The notes beneath the pieces are model-generated. The model did no database searches, was not told where the DNA came from, and was given only the letters and a program-made list of their open reading frames with translations. Positions 25,842 to 34,856 of a stretch of DNA of 64,000 nucleotides are shown here, piece after piece; positions within the stretch are counted from its first letter, which is position 1, and every line of letters begins with the position of its first letter. The translations under genes were made by a program, and so were the position numbers. This DNA is from an uncultured Nitrospirota bacterium (lineage in GTDB: Bacteria; Nitrospirota; Nitrospiria; Nitrospirales; UBA8639): contig CAKZPV010000025.1 of NCBI GenBank assembly GCA_937139405.1, positions 62,001 through 126,000 on the forward strand, in the 5' to 3' direction.

Positions 25842-26750
25842 TTAGAACCATAGCCGGACTCCCACCACGAATCGAATCTGACTCGTGTCTCCGTCCTCCT
25901 GCCGTACGAGTGTTGCGGTCTCGCCAAAACTTCTGTCCAGGGACACTCCCACGTAGGGGGCAAACTCCCGTCGAATTTCATAGCGCAGGCGCGCGCCCCC
26001 TTCGACGTTATTGAGCCCAGAGCCGGTCGTGAATTTTTTGACGCGTTGTATGGCCGCATTGGTTTCAAAGCGAAGCTGGAGGATCAGTCGTTGACTCAAG
26101 AACAGGTCCTTGGTCCCTGTTAAGCGCGCGGATACGTGGCCGCGATGACTCACGAAAAGGGCGGACTCGACTTCGTAGTTATAGGGAACCAGTCCTTGTA
26201 GTCCAATCACCGCCAGCCCCCGTGTCACATTACGATCCTCAAACGACTGCGTTTCGAGGCGACCGCCGACTTGAAAGTCGTAATATTGTTGAAAGAAACG
26301 TCCGTAGAGTAGTTGAGAATCCACGTCGTAATCCGCTTTAAAGGCGCTGTTCTTCTGCCCTTCGGTTTTAAACCAGAGGCGGTCGTAGTCCCCGCCATAC
26401 CAGCCTTCGATGTCCCACCGGTAGTCGTTCGCACTTGCTGACCCGCCTGTTTTCGGACGGTATTCAAGAACGTCGGCGAGAAAAAAGAAGTGGTTCTGCT
26501 GATCCTCGACCGGACTGGGCCAGTCAGGCTGGGAAGCGACGTTTGACACAGTGTCCCCGTGTTCTGTGGATGTACGCGCTTGAGTTCCCGGCTGCATCTC
26601 TGCATACATCATGGGCATCGGGTGAGTGGGTGCAACCAAGGAGGGCGATGGGCCGGGGATCAACTGGGCGGACGCAACCAAAACGTCGAGTCCCATGCTC
26701 AGAGAACTTAGCACGGCCAGTAAAAGAACAGCTCGATGAGGCGCGCTCAT
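25842..26750 (-). CDS. copB: copper resistance protein CopB
   Basis: A 302-residue CopB/PcoB family outer-membrane protein. It has a signal peptide, a Met-containing N-terminal segment (HPMPMMYAEMQPG) and the CopB barrel core (DYRWDIEGWYGGDYDRLWFK, a LLYGRFFQQYYDFQVGGR segment, YEVESALFVSHRGHVSAR), ending VVGVRLWF with a C-terminal Phe typical of outer-membrane proteins. Its ATG overlaps the copA stop (ATGA), so translation is coupled. It binds or exports copper in the periplasm/outer membrane together with CopA. Confidence 0.95.
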   Translation of the reverse strand: MSAPHRAVLLLAVLSSLSMGLDVLVASAQLIPGPSPSLVAPTHPMPMMYAEMQPGTQARTSTEHGDTVSNVASQPDWPSPVEDQQNHFFFLADVLEYRPKTGGSASANDYRWDIEGWYGGDYDRLWFKTEGQKNSAFKADYDVDSQLLYGRFFQQYYDFQVGGRLETQSFEDRNVTRGLAVIGLQGLVPYNYEVESALFVSHRGHVSARLTGTKDLFLSQRLILQLRFETNAAIQRVKKFTTGSGLNNVEGGARLRYEIRREFAPYVGVSLDRSFGETATLVRQEDGDTSQIRFVVGVRLWF

Positions 26751-28603
26751 GATCGCATCTCCGTCTCCTTGTCAGTCACCTCGACGATCCGAAACATCCC
26801 CGCTTCCATATGAAGGAGCAAATGGCAGTGAAACGCCCACCGTCCTGGCGCGTCAGCAGTGATCGCCACGGAGACCCGTTCAGCCGGTTTGACGACCACC
26901 GTGTGTTTACGCGGCAGGTAGGCACCCGTGCCGTTCTCAAGGTGCATCCACATGCCGTGCAGGTGTAAGGGATGTTCCATCATCGTGTCGTTCACGAAGG
27001 TCCAGCGCAAACGCTCGCCGTACCGAAACTGAATGGGGTCTTTGGCCTCTGAAAACTTCTTCCCGTCGAACGACCACATATAGCGCTCCATATGGCCAGT
27101 GAGGTGGAGTTCAATCTCACGCTCCGGCTCTCGTTGATCGGGATAGGGAGCAAGGCTTTTCAAATCGGTATAGACCAACACGCGTCGGTCGCTATCTTCC
27201 AGTCCTCTCCCGGGTTCCCCACTACGATTCTGCGAATACTCCGTCACACTTTGATTGCCGGTCCCGTGATCATCGGGACCATGCCGGACAGGCTCCGCGC
27301 CGGGAATCATCGAGTGATATGGATCATCTATCGGCATGTCTGACATCTTGTTCATGTCCTGTATCCCGGGCATTGTCATTCTCTGGTGGGTCGAGTGGGT
27401 TTCGTCATCGCGAGCCGGCTCGTCCATACCTCCCATGTTCATGTCGGCCATGTTCTTCCCTTCCATGCTCATGCCCATATCAGCCATGGTGCGGAACGGC
27501 CTCGGACGACGTTTGGGAAGCGGAGCACTCATGCCTGCGCGCGGAGCCAACGTGCCGCGTGCGTATCCGCTTCGATCCATCGTCTCAGCAAAGATGGTGT
27601 AGGCGCGATCCTGGGTAGGATTGACGATCACGTCGTAGGTTTCCGCCGGTCCAATGCGAAATTCGTCCACCACGACGGGCTGCACGTTTTGACCATCTGC
27701 CTGTATGACGGTCATGGTCAGATCAGGCAAGCGCACATCGAAGAAGCTCATCGCCCCCGCATTGATGATACGCAACCGGACTCGGTCACCCGGATGAAAG
27801 TGCCCCGTCCAATTGCTCTCAGGTGACAAGCCGTTCATTAAATAGGTATAGGCGTAGCCGGTAACGTCCGCGAAGTCCGTTGGGTCCATCCGCATGCCGT
27901 CCCACATAAAATAACTCTGTAATGTAGGCCACAAACCCTTTCGGCCTAGATCGGTAAAGAACTCGTGAGCGTCACGCTTCTGAAAGTTATAGTAGCTGGG
28001 TAATTTTTTGAGATTAGCGAAGACCGCCTCTGGCGAGTCGAAGGTCCAATCCGAGAGCACGATCACGTAGTCACGGGTATACGGATATGGCTCCGGTTCT
28101 ATCGGATCAATAATGATTGGTCCGTAGACTCCCAATTGCTCTTGTGCTCCGGAATGGCTGTGGTACCAGTAGGTGCCGCTTTGTCGAATCGGGTAGCGGT
28201 AGGTAAAAGTTGAGGCGGGCTTGATGCCAGCGAAGCTGACGCCGGGCACGCCATCCATGTCTGGCGGAAGAATCAATCCATGCCAATGAATCGAGGTATC
28301 TTCTTTCAAACGGTTAATAACGTTGAAGGTGACGGTTTGGCCTTCCTGCAGGCGGATCAAGGGGCCAGGTACGGTGCCATTGATAGTCTTGGCCATTCCA
28401 AGTTGTTCTCCAATTCGAAACGGAGTCTGGTCGATCATTAACTCAATGGCCGTTCCGTCCAACTGTGCGAGAGATGGCGCTCCCGTCATCGCCCTTGCCC
28501 AAACATAGGGTGGAATAAGGTGTGCCATGGCCGCCGTCAGCCCGAGCGTACCCACGCGTTGCAGCAACGCACGGCGGGTTAGTCTGGTGTTGCGACTGTC
28601 CAT
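26747..28603 (-). CDS. copA: copper resistance multicopper oxidase CopA
   Basis: A 618-residue periplasmic multicopper oxidase with a Tat signal (RLTRRALLQRVGTLG). The four copper motifs are HWHG (106-109), WYHSHSG (HSH 148-150), HPLHLHGMWM and HCHLLLHMEAGMF near the C-terminus. A Met-rich insert (MADMGMSMEGKNMADMNMGG) precedes the C-terminal domain and is typical of PcoA/CopA. It oxidises Cu(I) and reduces its toxicity. The start follows GGAGGATAAAT. It is followed by copB with overlapping stop and start codons. Confidence 0.97.
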   Translation of the reverse strand: MDSRNTRLTRRALLQRVGTLGLTAAMAHLIPPYVWARAMTGAPSLAQLDGTAIELMIDQTPFRIGEQLGMAKTINGTVPGPLIRLQEGQTVTFNVINRLKEDTSIHWHGLILPPDMDGVPGVSFAGIKPASTFTYRYPIRQSGTYWYHSHSGAQEQLGVYGPIIIDPIEPEPYPYTRDYVIVLSDWTFDSPEAVFANLKKLPSYYNFQKRDAHEFFTDLGRKGLWPTLQSYFMWDGMRMDPTDFADVTGYAYTYLMNGLSPESNWTGHFHPGDRVRLRIINAGAMSFFDVRLPDLTMTVIQADGQNVQPVVVDEFRIGPAETYDVIVNPTQDRAYTIFAETMDRSGYARGTLAPRAGMSAPLPKRRPRPFRTMADMGMSMEGKNMADMNMGGMDEPARDDETHSTHQRMTMPGIQDMNKMSDMPIDDPYHSMIPGAEPVRHGPDDHGTGNQSVTEYSQNRSGEPGRGLEDSDRRVLVYTDLKSLAPYPDQREPEREIELHLTGHMERYMWSFDGKKFSEAKDPIQFRYGERLRWTFVNDTMMEHPLHLHGMWMHLENGTGAYLPRKHTVVVKPAERVSVAITADAPGRWAFHCHLLLHMEAGMFRIVEVTDKETEMRS

Positions 28604-28725
28604 ATTTATCCTCCAAATTTTTATGTCGCGGGATGTCGACGCCTGTCTTCCAATAGATTTCTTACACTCTCTTTTCTTTTAATCCTTTCGAATAAACAAA
28701 TATTTGCCTCACGCTTGCTAGGCGA

Positions 28726-30090
28726 TTATGCGATGCCGTACGCCAGCATGGCATCTGCTACCTTCACGAAACCGGCAACGTTCGCACCCCTGACATAGTC
28801 CAATTGCCTCTCCCCCTCCTCACCGTACTGGACACACTGTTGATGGATATGCGCCATGATGTCCTGTAGCCGTTGATCAACGTCTTCACGCGTCCATGGG
28901 AGACGGAGGGCATTTTGACTTTGTTCTAGACCGGATACCGCTACGCCCCCCGCATTGGCAGCCTTGCCCGGCGCAAACAAGATACCTGCTTCACGAAAAT
29001 AATGGACGGCCCCCAATGTGCTAGGCATATTGGCACCTTCGGCCACGAGTTGAATGCCGTTCGTAACCAACAGCTTCGCGTCTGCTTCATCCAGTTCATT
29101 TTGTGTCGCACAGGGGAAAGCCAAATCTGCCACAATCGCCCAAGGCCGCTGACCCGCATAAAACGTCGCCGTTGGATACCGTTCGGTGTATTCATTAATC
29201 CGACCTCGCCGTTCCATTTTGAGGGATATCACCCAAGCCAGCTTGCTTTGGTCAATGCCCTCCGGGTCGTAGATGAATCCACTGGAGTCAGATAGGGTTA
29301 AGACCTTCGCCCCTTCCTGGACCAACTTTTCCGCACAATACAAGGCCACGTTGCCAGAACCGGAAATGATAGCGGTTTTGTTTGAAAGGGATTCATGGCG
29401 TCGGGCCAACATATGTTTGCTGAAATACACCACTCCATAGCCCGTGGCCTCCGTACGGATCAAGCTGCCGCCAAAGGCCAGTCCTTTCCCGGTTAGCACG
29501 CCCGTAAAGCGGTTTTGTAGGCGTTTGTACTGGCCAAATAAATAGCTGATCTCACGCGCACCGACCCCGATATCGCCGGCGGGTACATCGGTATCTTCAC
29601 CGATATGCCGGGACAGTTCCGTCATGAGCGACTGGCAAAACCGCATCACTTCTCGGTCGCTTCTGCCCTTAGGATTGAAGTTACTGCCGCCCTTGGCCCC
29701 TCCCATAGGCAAACCGGTTAAGGCGTTTTTATATACTTGTTCAAAACCCAAGAATTTCAGCACACTCTGGGTGACACTGGGATGAAAGCGCATGCCACCT
29801 TTATAGGGACCAATCGCATTATTGAATTGCACGCGCCAGGCGCGGTTGCAGCAGATGGCACCTTCATCGTTTTCCCAACATACTCGGAAGATGACAATGC
29901 GGTCGGGCTCAGTCATACGTTCCAAAATATGTGCATCACTGTATTTGGGATGTAAGCGGACATAGGGCATGACCATCTCGGTAAATTCCTGAACAGCCTG
30001 GTGAAATTCATACTCGGCGGGATTGCGTTCCTGGATACCCACATTAAAGCTGTCGATTTGTGTTTGGTCGTCTTCGGTTAATACTGTCAC
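28726..30090 (-). CDS. gdhA: NADP-dependent glutamate dehydrogenase
   Basis: A 454-residue hexameric-type glutamate dehydrogenase that aminates 2-oxoglutarate. The characteristic segments are GPYKGGMRFHPSVTQSVLKF, TGLPMGGAKGGSNFNPKG (with the catalytic lysine region) and the Rossmann part IISGSGNVALYCAEKLVQEG. Start GTG at 30090 after AAGGAGAATATACC. It is a housekeeping nitrogen-assimilation gene between copper operons and transcribed separately, with a long upstream region of about 455 bp. Confidence 0.96.
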   Translation of the reverse strand: MTVLTEDDQTQIDSFNVGIQERNPAEYEFHQAVQEFTEMVMPYVRLHPKYSDAHILERMTEPDRIVIFRVCWENDEGAICCNRAWRVQFNNAIGPYKGGMRFHPSVTQSVLKFLGFEQVYKNALTGLPMGGAKGGSNFNPKGRSDREVMRFCQSLMTELSRHIGEDTDVPAGDIGVGAREISYLFGQYKRLQNRFTGVLTGKGLAFGGSLIRTEATGYGVVYFSKHMLARRHESLSNKTAIISGSGNVALYCAEKLVQEGAKVLTLSDSSGFIYDPEGIDQSKLAWVISLKMERRGRINEYTERYPTATFYAGQRPWAIVADLAFPCATQNELDEADAKLLVTNGIQLVAEGANMPSTLGAVHYFREAGILFAPGKAANAGGVAVSGLEQSQNALRLPWTREDVDQRLQDIMAHIHQQCVQYGEEGERQLDYVRGANVAGFVKVADAMLAYGIA

Positions 30091-30545
30091 GGTATATTCT
30101 CCTTAAGCGGTAACGTAGACCATTTGCTTGTCTAAGTATGTCGTGCGGGATTCAACCAGCGCTCGACAACGAGCCGCATTATTGTCAGTCATGAACGAGT
30201 CAACTGAAATAGCTGTCACTGTGCACCATGTATCTTAGATATACGTAATGAACTCATTTTCTCCATAAGGCAGGTGGCACCTCGCGACTTGAAATGCATT
30301 CTCCAGTTCTCTCCAGAAATCCCACGTTATGTGGGGCTTCCGCAACGAAACATACGCCTAAAGGTCTGCCAGTCAGAAGCCAATACACAACATCCTAACT
30401 CCTGTGAATTGAGTTACCATCCCCATCTCGGTTGAATCCCTTTAACCACAGTAACCTTTCTAAACTGAGGTTTCCATAAAACAGATCATTCTTACTTAAG
30501 GCGCTAAAAGTCCCCTCGCATTACAGTGGATTGGGTAAAAAAAGT
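30091..30545. other. 455 bp intergenic region upstream of gdhA
   Basis: This separates gdhA from the ECF sigma factor gene, both on the minus strand. No frame with coding character was found. It presumably holds the gdhA promoter and the end of the cus-sigma transcript; I do not see a clear GC-hairpin terminator with a T tract. Confidence 0.4.
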
Positions 30546-31154
30546 TCAATGCCCTTGTAACCCGTGCGTACATTCGCAGTTCATAAAACCGTGTTCATGG
30601 CAGGTCTTACAGCAAGACCTAAGGAGGACTTGTTTGAGGGCCTGTCGAGCTCGATGTAAACGCACTCGCACAAGGTTATCGGTGATTCGCAGATCACGTG
30701 CGACACTTGCATGTGATTCCCCACTAAGATCAATTCTTTGAAGGATCTCGGAATACTCAGCTTTAAGCGTCGGGAGGAGCTTATAGAGGCACAAACATAC
30801 TGTGACAGGATTTACATCTAATTCTTGTACATGGTCGGATTCCTGACGAGTATATTCGGCCTCCCCTTGACGTCTCTTTGCTTCACTACGATAGAAGTCC
30901 GTCAACGTGCTGTTCAGCACCCTATACAACCAAGCAACCACGCTTTCAGGATTTTTGAGAGCGCCTCCCTTATTGAGAGCCTTAATACAGAATTGCTGGA
31001 GTATTTCCTCGGCCAATTCTTTATTTTCTACCCGGCGGGTGAGAAATTGAAGGAAATTCTTACGATTTTGTACAAGGGCCGTCTTTAGAATTGGGTCCAC
31101 TTGGGGTTGGCCCGAAAGAGTTGAAGATTTCGATACCGCTTTATTGGTAGTCAT
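30546..31154 (-). CDS. ECF sigma factor with Cys-rich C-terminal tail (copy 2)
   Basis: A 202-residue ECF-type sigma factor. Region 2 is VAWLYRVLNSTLTDFYRSEA and region 4 is ESHASVARDLRITDNLVR followed by RLHRARQAL. The tail SCCKTCHEHGFMNCEC and GH-end (GLQGH) is a candidate metal-sensing cluster, matching copy 1 at 16134-16775. It is the last gene of a run from the small exported protein through cusCBA and the TPR lipoprotein, all on the minus strand, with 66 bp before it. Control of the upstream efflux operon by this sigma factor is inference from position and tail. Confidence 0.88.
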   Translation of the reverse strand: MTTNKAVSKSSTLSGQPQVDPILKTALVQNRKNFLQFLTRRVENKELAEEILQQFCIKALNKGGALKNPESVVAWLYRVLNSTLTDFYRSEAKRRQGEAEYTRQESDHVQELDVNPVTVCLCLYKLLPTLKAEYSEILQRIDLSGESHASVARDLRITDNLVRVRLHRARQALKQVLLRSCCKTCHEHGFMNCECTHGLQGH

Positions 31155-31220
31155 TCTAAGAATTGTCTTTTAGTAAACTTTAATCTGTGAAATGACTGCT
31201 TTACATTGAATCAGTGTCTA

Positions 31221-31661
31221 TTAATGTTGATGCCCCATGTGCCCGTCAGAAGCGGGTTCCGGATCAGCTGATTCGACATTGCCATATTTTCGAAAAGGCG
31301 GAGCATTCCAAATCACGGGATGGCCGGGTGCCAAGTTGGCTGCTTTAATAAAGTGGGGCCTCGCTGCTGCTACCGGGCCTTTCCGATAGAGCGCTACACC
31401 CAAATTGTAATGGGCCTCTGCGAGTTTTGGCTGGGCTTGCACGGCTTCCTCGTATTTCCCGATCGCCGCCGTCCACTGATGCTCAGCAAACAGTTGATTG
31501 CCTTCGACGAGTCGTTGTGCAGCCAATGAATTGGCATTTTTAGGTGGAAGCAATGGTGCGTCTTTTTTAGAATGCGATGGGCTTGCACATCCTCCTATCG
31601 CAAGCACCACGAGTAGAAATGTCGCCCCTCTCCAGATAGTTGTGTTCGTCGCGTGAATCAT
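31221..31661 (-). CDS. TPR lipoprotein (copy 1)
   Basis: A 146-residue lipoprotein with a lipobox (LLVVLAIGGC) and about two TPR-like helical repeats (LAAQRLVEGNQLFAEHQWTA; KLAEAHYNLGVALYRKGPVA). The C-terminus NAPPFRKYGNVES... ends in a His-rich tail (DGHMGHQH). Homologous copies lie at 53454-53888 and 62204-62674, each after a metal efflux gene set. The start follows GGAGTGACGAGTA. It is 17 bp downstream of cusA. It may act as an envelope scaffold for the pump; the terminal His residues could bind metal. Confidence 0.8.
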   Translation of the reverse strand: MIHATNTTIWRGATFLLVVLAIGGCASPSHSKKDAPLLPPKNANSLAAQRLVEGNQLFAEHQWTAAIGKYEEAVQAQPKLAEAHYNLGVALYRKGPVAAARPHFIKAANLAPGHPVIWNAPPFRKYGNVESADPEPASDGHMGHQH

Positions 31662-31678
31662 TACTCGTCACTCCTTCC

Positions 31679-34600
31679 TTACAATTCATGGTGTTCAGTT
31701 TCTGGCTGTTCTTCCAACCCAGACATGGAAGACATTTTCTTTAACTCCCATCCTCTCCAGATGATGTAAATGGCTGGTAGCACGAGCAGCGTGAGCAGCA
31801 AGGTTGTCACCATCCCCCCAATCATCGGAGCCGCAATGCGTTTTGTGACATCGGCCCCACTGCCATGGGTCCACATAATGGGAAGTAATCCGGCTATCGT
31901 CGAGCCGACCGTCATCGTGATAGGTCGAACTCTCCTCACACTCCCTTCTACCACCGTGTCAATCAAATCTTTCATCGTGGTCAGACGGCCTTCGGTTCGC
32001 CCATGCGTATACGCCTGATCCAAATAGGCAATCATGATAATCCCAATCTCAGCGGCCACTCCCACTAAGGCGATAATCCCCACCCAGACGGCGACACTCA
32101 GGTCGTAGTCGAGAAGGTACAATGACCAGATGGCCCCGATAGCGGCAAAGGGCACCGAGAGAAGCACGATGAGGCTCCTAGCGATGGATTGAAAATTCAG
32201 ATACAGCAGTAAAAAGACAATGAGAAGGGTCAGGGGCACCACATACATCAGGCGAGCTTTGGCCCGTTGCATATATTCATATTGCCCGCTCCAATTTAAG
32301 TGATAGCCTTGAGGCATCGGCACCTGTTGGGCAACGATTTGTTGCGCTTCCTGGACATAACTGCCAAGATCGCGGCCAGCCACATCGACATAGACATACC
32401 CGACTAACAGCGATCCTTCGCTTTTCACCACGGTGGGGCCCTTCACTAAATTCACATCAGCAAGCTGTGTGATGGGAATCTGTTGCCCGGTGGAGGTTGA
32501 GACCAACACGCGTTGGAGATCTTCCAGCGAATTCCGAAAGGAACGCGAATAGCGGAGATTCACTGGGAACCGCTCCCGCCCTTCGATTGTTGTGGAGATA
32601 TTCGTTCCCCCGATCGCCGATTCGATGACCCGCTCCACATCGCTGACCAGCAAGCCATAGCGGGCTATTTCCTCCCGCTTCACCTTGAAATAGACGTAAT
32701 ACCCGTCCCCGGTTCGCTCCGCAAAAATGTTACGGGTGCCCGGGACATCGCGGAGAGCGTTCTCCAACTCCCCGCCAATCTGTTGGATTTCATCCAAATC
32801 ACTTCCGTATATTTTGATCCCGAGTGGCGTGCGAATGCCAGTCGTGAGCATGTCCAGACGTCCTTTGATCGGCATGGTCCACGCATTCGCTAGTCCCGGA
32901 ATTTGGAGCGCCTGATCTAACTCATTCTCTAACTTCTCGACAGTCATACCCGGCCGCCATTGTTCCTCAGGTTTGAGATTAATAATGGTTTCGATCATGG
33001 TCAGCGGAGCGGGATCGGTTGCCGTTCTGGCCCGACCCGCCTTTCCAAACACACTTTCCACCTCTGGGAATTGCTTGATTATCTGATCGGTCACTTTTAG
33101 TGCTCGTTGCATTTCCGTGATGGAAGCACCGGGCAACGTCACGGGCATGTACATCAATGTGCCCTCATACAATGGGGGCATAAACTCAGAGCCTAGTTTC
33201 ATAAAGGTGGGCATGGTGGCCACGAGCCCGAGAACTGCTAGAAGAACCATCGTTTTTCGGAAATGAAAGACAAATCGAGCGATGGGGCGATACCCGGCAA
33301 CCAGCAAACGAGCGATGGGATTCTGGGCTTCACTGGCAATCTTGCCTCGTACCAACAGCACCATCAGAAGTGGAACCACCGTAATGGACAACAACGCCGC
33401 AAACCCCATGGAAAAAGTCTTCGTATACGCCAATGGGCGAAATAGTCGGCCTTCCTGAGCTTCTAAGGTAAACACGGGTAAGAAGGAAACAGTGATAATC
33501 AGAAGGGAAAAGAAGAGTGGCTTGCCGACTTCTTTGGCCGCCTCAATGATAAGGCTGACTCGATCGGTGTCTTTCCCCCCTCGTTCGAGTTTCTTGTGCG
33601 CGTTTTCCACCATCACAATCGCGCCATCCACCATAGCCCCAATGGCAATGGCAATTCCGCCGAGAGACATGATATTGGAGCTGACCCCCAGGTAGTACAT
33701 GGCGGTGATGGCCATCAAGATGGCTAACGGGAGGGTTAGAATGGCCACCAAGGCACTGCGAACGTGAAAGAGGAAGAGAATCGTAATGAGACTCACGATA
33801 ATGCTTTCCTCAATGAGCTTCTCCTTCAATGTCGACACTGCGCGAAGAATCAAATCCGAGCGATCATAGGTCGGAATGATCTGGACGCCTTTAGGAAGAG
33901 CAGGAGTTATCTCCGTGATCTTCGCCTTGACGCGCTCAATGACATCCAAGGTGCTTTCCCCAAACCGGACGACCACGATGCCACCCACCACTTCCCCGGT
34001 CCCATTCAGCTCGGTGAGCCCTCGCCGCAGATCAGGCCCTAATTCCACACGGGCTATATCCTTGAGGAGAATGGGAGTGCCTTGCGCATCCGTCCCGACC
34101 GCTACTTGCTCAAGGTCGGTTACGGATTCAATGTAACCTCGGCCCCATACCATGTATTCTCGTCCGGTAAATTCCACTACACGGCCGCCCACGTCATTGT
34201 TACTCATTCGAATCGCATGCATGACTTTGTCCAACGAGAGGTTGTAGGCTTGGATGGCATTGGGCTCCACGTTCACCTGGTACTGCTGCACATACCCCCC
34301 AATACTCGCCACATCCGATACACCAGGGACGGCCTTGAGCCAGTACCGGATATACCAATCTTGCAAAGTGCGTAACTCGGCCAAATCTAATTGGCCAAGG
34401 GTATCAATCACTGCATATTCAAAGCCCCACCCTACGCCGGTGGCATCGGGGCCAAGCGTGGGCGTGATCCCGGCAGGCAAGGCTTTCATTCCCTCATTCA
34501 TGTATTCCAGAATTCGGCTGCGGGCCCAGTACATGTCGGTGCCATCTTCAAAAATGACATAGATAAAGGAGAGGCCAAAAAAGGAATAGCCCCGGACCAC

Positions 34601-34840
34601 TTTGACTTTAGGGGCGCCCAACATCGTCGTGACAATCGGATAGGTCACCTGGTCCTCTACGAGCTGCGGCGCCTGGCCTGGCCATTCCGTGAAAATAATC
34701 ACCTGCACATCGGACAAGTCCGGAATGGCATCCAATGGCATCACCCGCATGACCCAGACGCCCCAGGCAACGAGGAACGCGACGATCAGCAGGACGACAA
34801 ATCGATTTCTCGCGCTGTATTCGATAATTTTCTCAATCAC
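31679..34840 (-). CDS. cusA: Cu(I)/Ag(I) RND efflux pump CusA (copy 1)
   Basis: A 1053-residue HME-RND inner-membrane pump. The proton-relay motif AIGAMVDGAIVMVEN places A399, D405 and E412 at the same numbers as E. coli CusA. The three substrate Met residues are retained in LMYMPVTLPG, APLTMIETIINLKP and RLDMLTTGIRTPLG. These mark the HME4 (Cu/Ag) type. The start is GTG at 34840 after AAGGAACCCCTTTC. Part of cusC-cusB-cusA-TPR-sigma on the minus strand. It pumps monovalent copper or silver from periplasm to exterior. Confidence 0.96.
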   Translation of the reverse strand: MIEKIIEYSARNRFVVLLIVAFLVAWGVWVMRVMPLDAIPDLSDVQVIIFTEWPGQAPQLVEDQVTYPIVTTMLGAPKVKVVRGYSFFGLSFIYVIFEDGTDMYWARSRILEYMNEGMKALPAGITPTLGPDATGVGWGFEYAVIDTLGQLDLAELRTLQDWYIRYWLKAVPGVSDVASIGGYVQQYQVNVEPNAIQAYNLSLDKVMHAIRMSNNDVGGRVVEFTGREYMVWGRGYIESVTDLEQVAVGTDAQGTPILLKDIARVELGPDLRRGLTELNGTGEVVGGIVVVRFGESTLDVIERVKAKITEITPALPKGVQIIPTYDRSDLILRAVSTLKEKLIEESIIVSLITILFLFHVRSALVAILTLPLAILMAITAMYYLGVSSNIMSLGGIAIAIGAMVDGAIVMVENAHKKLERGGKDTDRVSLIIEAAKEVGKPLFFSLLIITVSFLPVFTLEAQEGRLFRPLAYTKTFSMGFAALLSITVVPLLMVLLVRGKIASEAQNPIARLLVAGYRPIARFVFHFRKTMVLLAVLGLVATMPTFMKLGSEFMPPLYEGTLMYMPVTLPGASITEMQRALKVTDQIIKQFPEVESVFGKAGRARTATDPAPLTMIETIINLKPEEQWRPGMTVEKLENELDQALQIPGLANAWTMPIKGRLDMLTTGIRTPLGIKIYGSDLDEIQQIGGELENALRDVPGTRNIFAERTGDGYYVYFKVKREEIARYGLLVSDVERVIESAIGGTNISTTIEGRERFPVNLRYSRSFRNSLEDLQRVLVSTSTGQQIPITQLADVNLVKGPTVVKSEGSLLVGYVYVDVAGRDLGSYVQEAQQIVAQQVPMPQGYHLNWSGQYEYMQRAKARLMYVVPLTLLIVFLLLYLNFQSIARSLIVLLSVPFAAIGAIWSLYLLDYDLSVAVWVGIIALVGVAAEIGIIMIAYLDQAYTHGRTEGRLTTMKDLIDTVVEGSVRRVRPITMTVGSTIAGLLPIMWTHGSGADVTKRIAAPMIGGMVTTLLLTLLVLPAIYIIWRGWELKKMSSMSGLEEQPETEHHEL

Positions 34841-34856
34841 GAAAGGGGTTCCTTCT

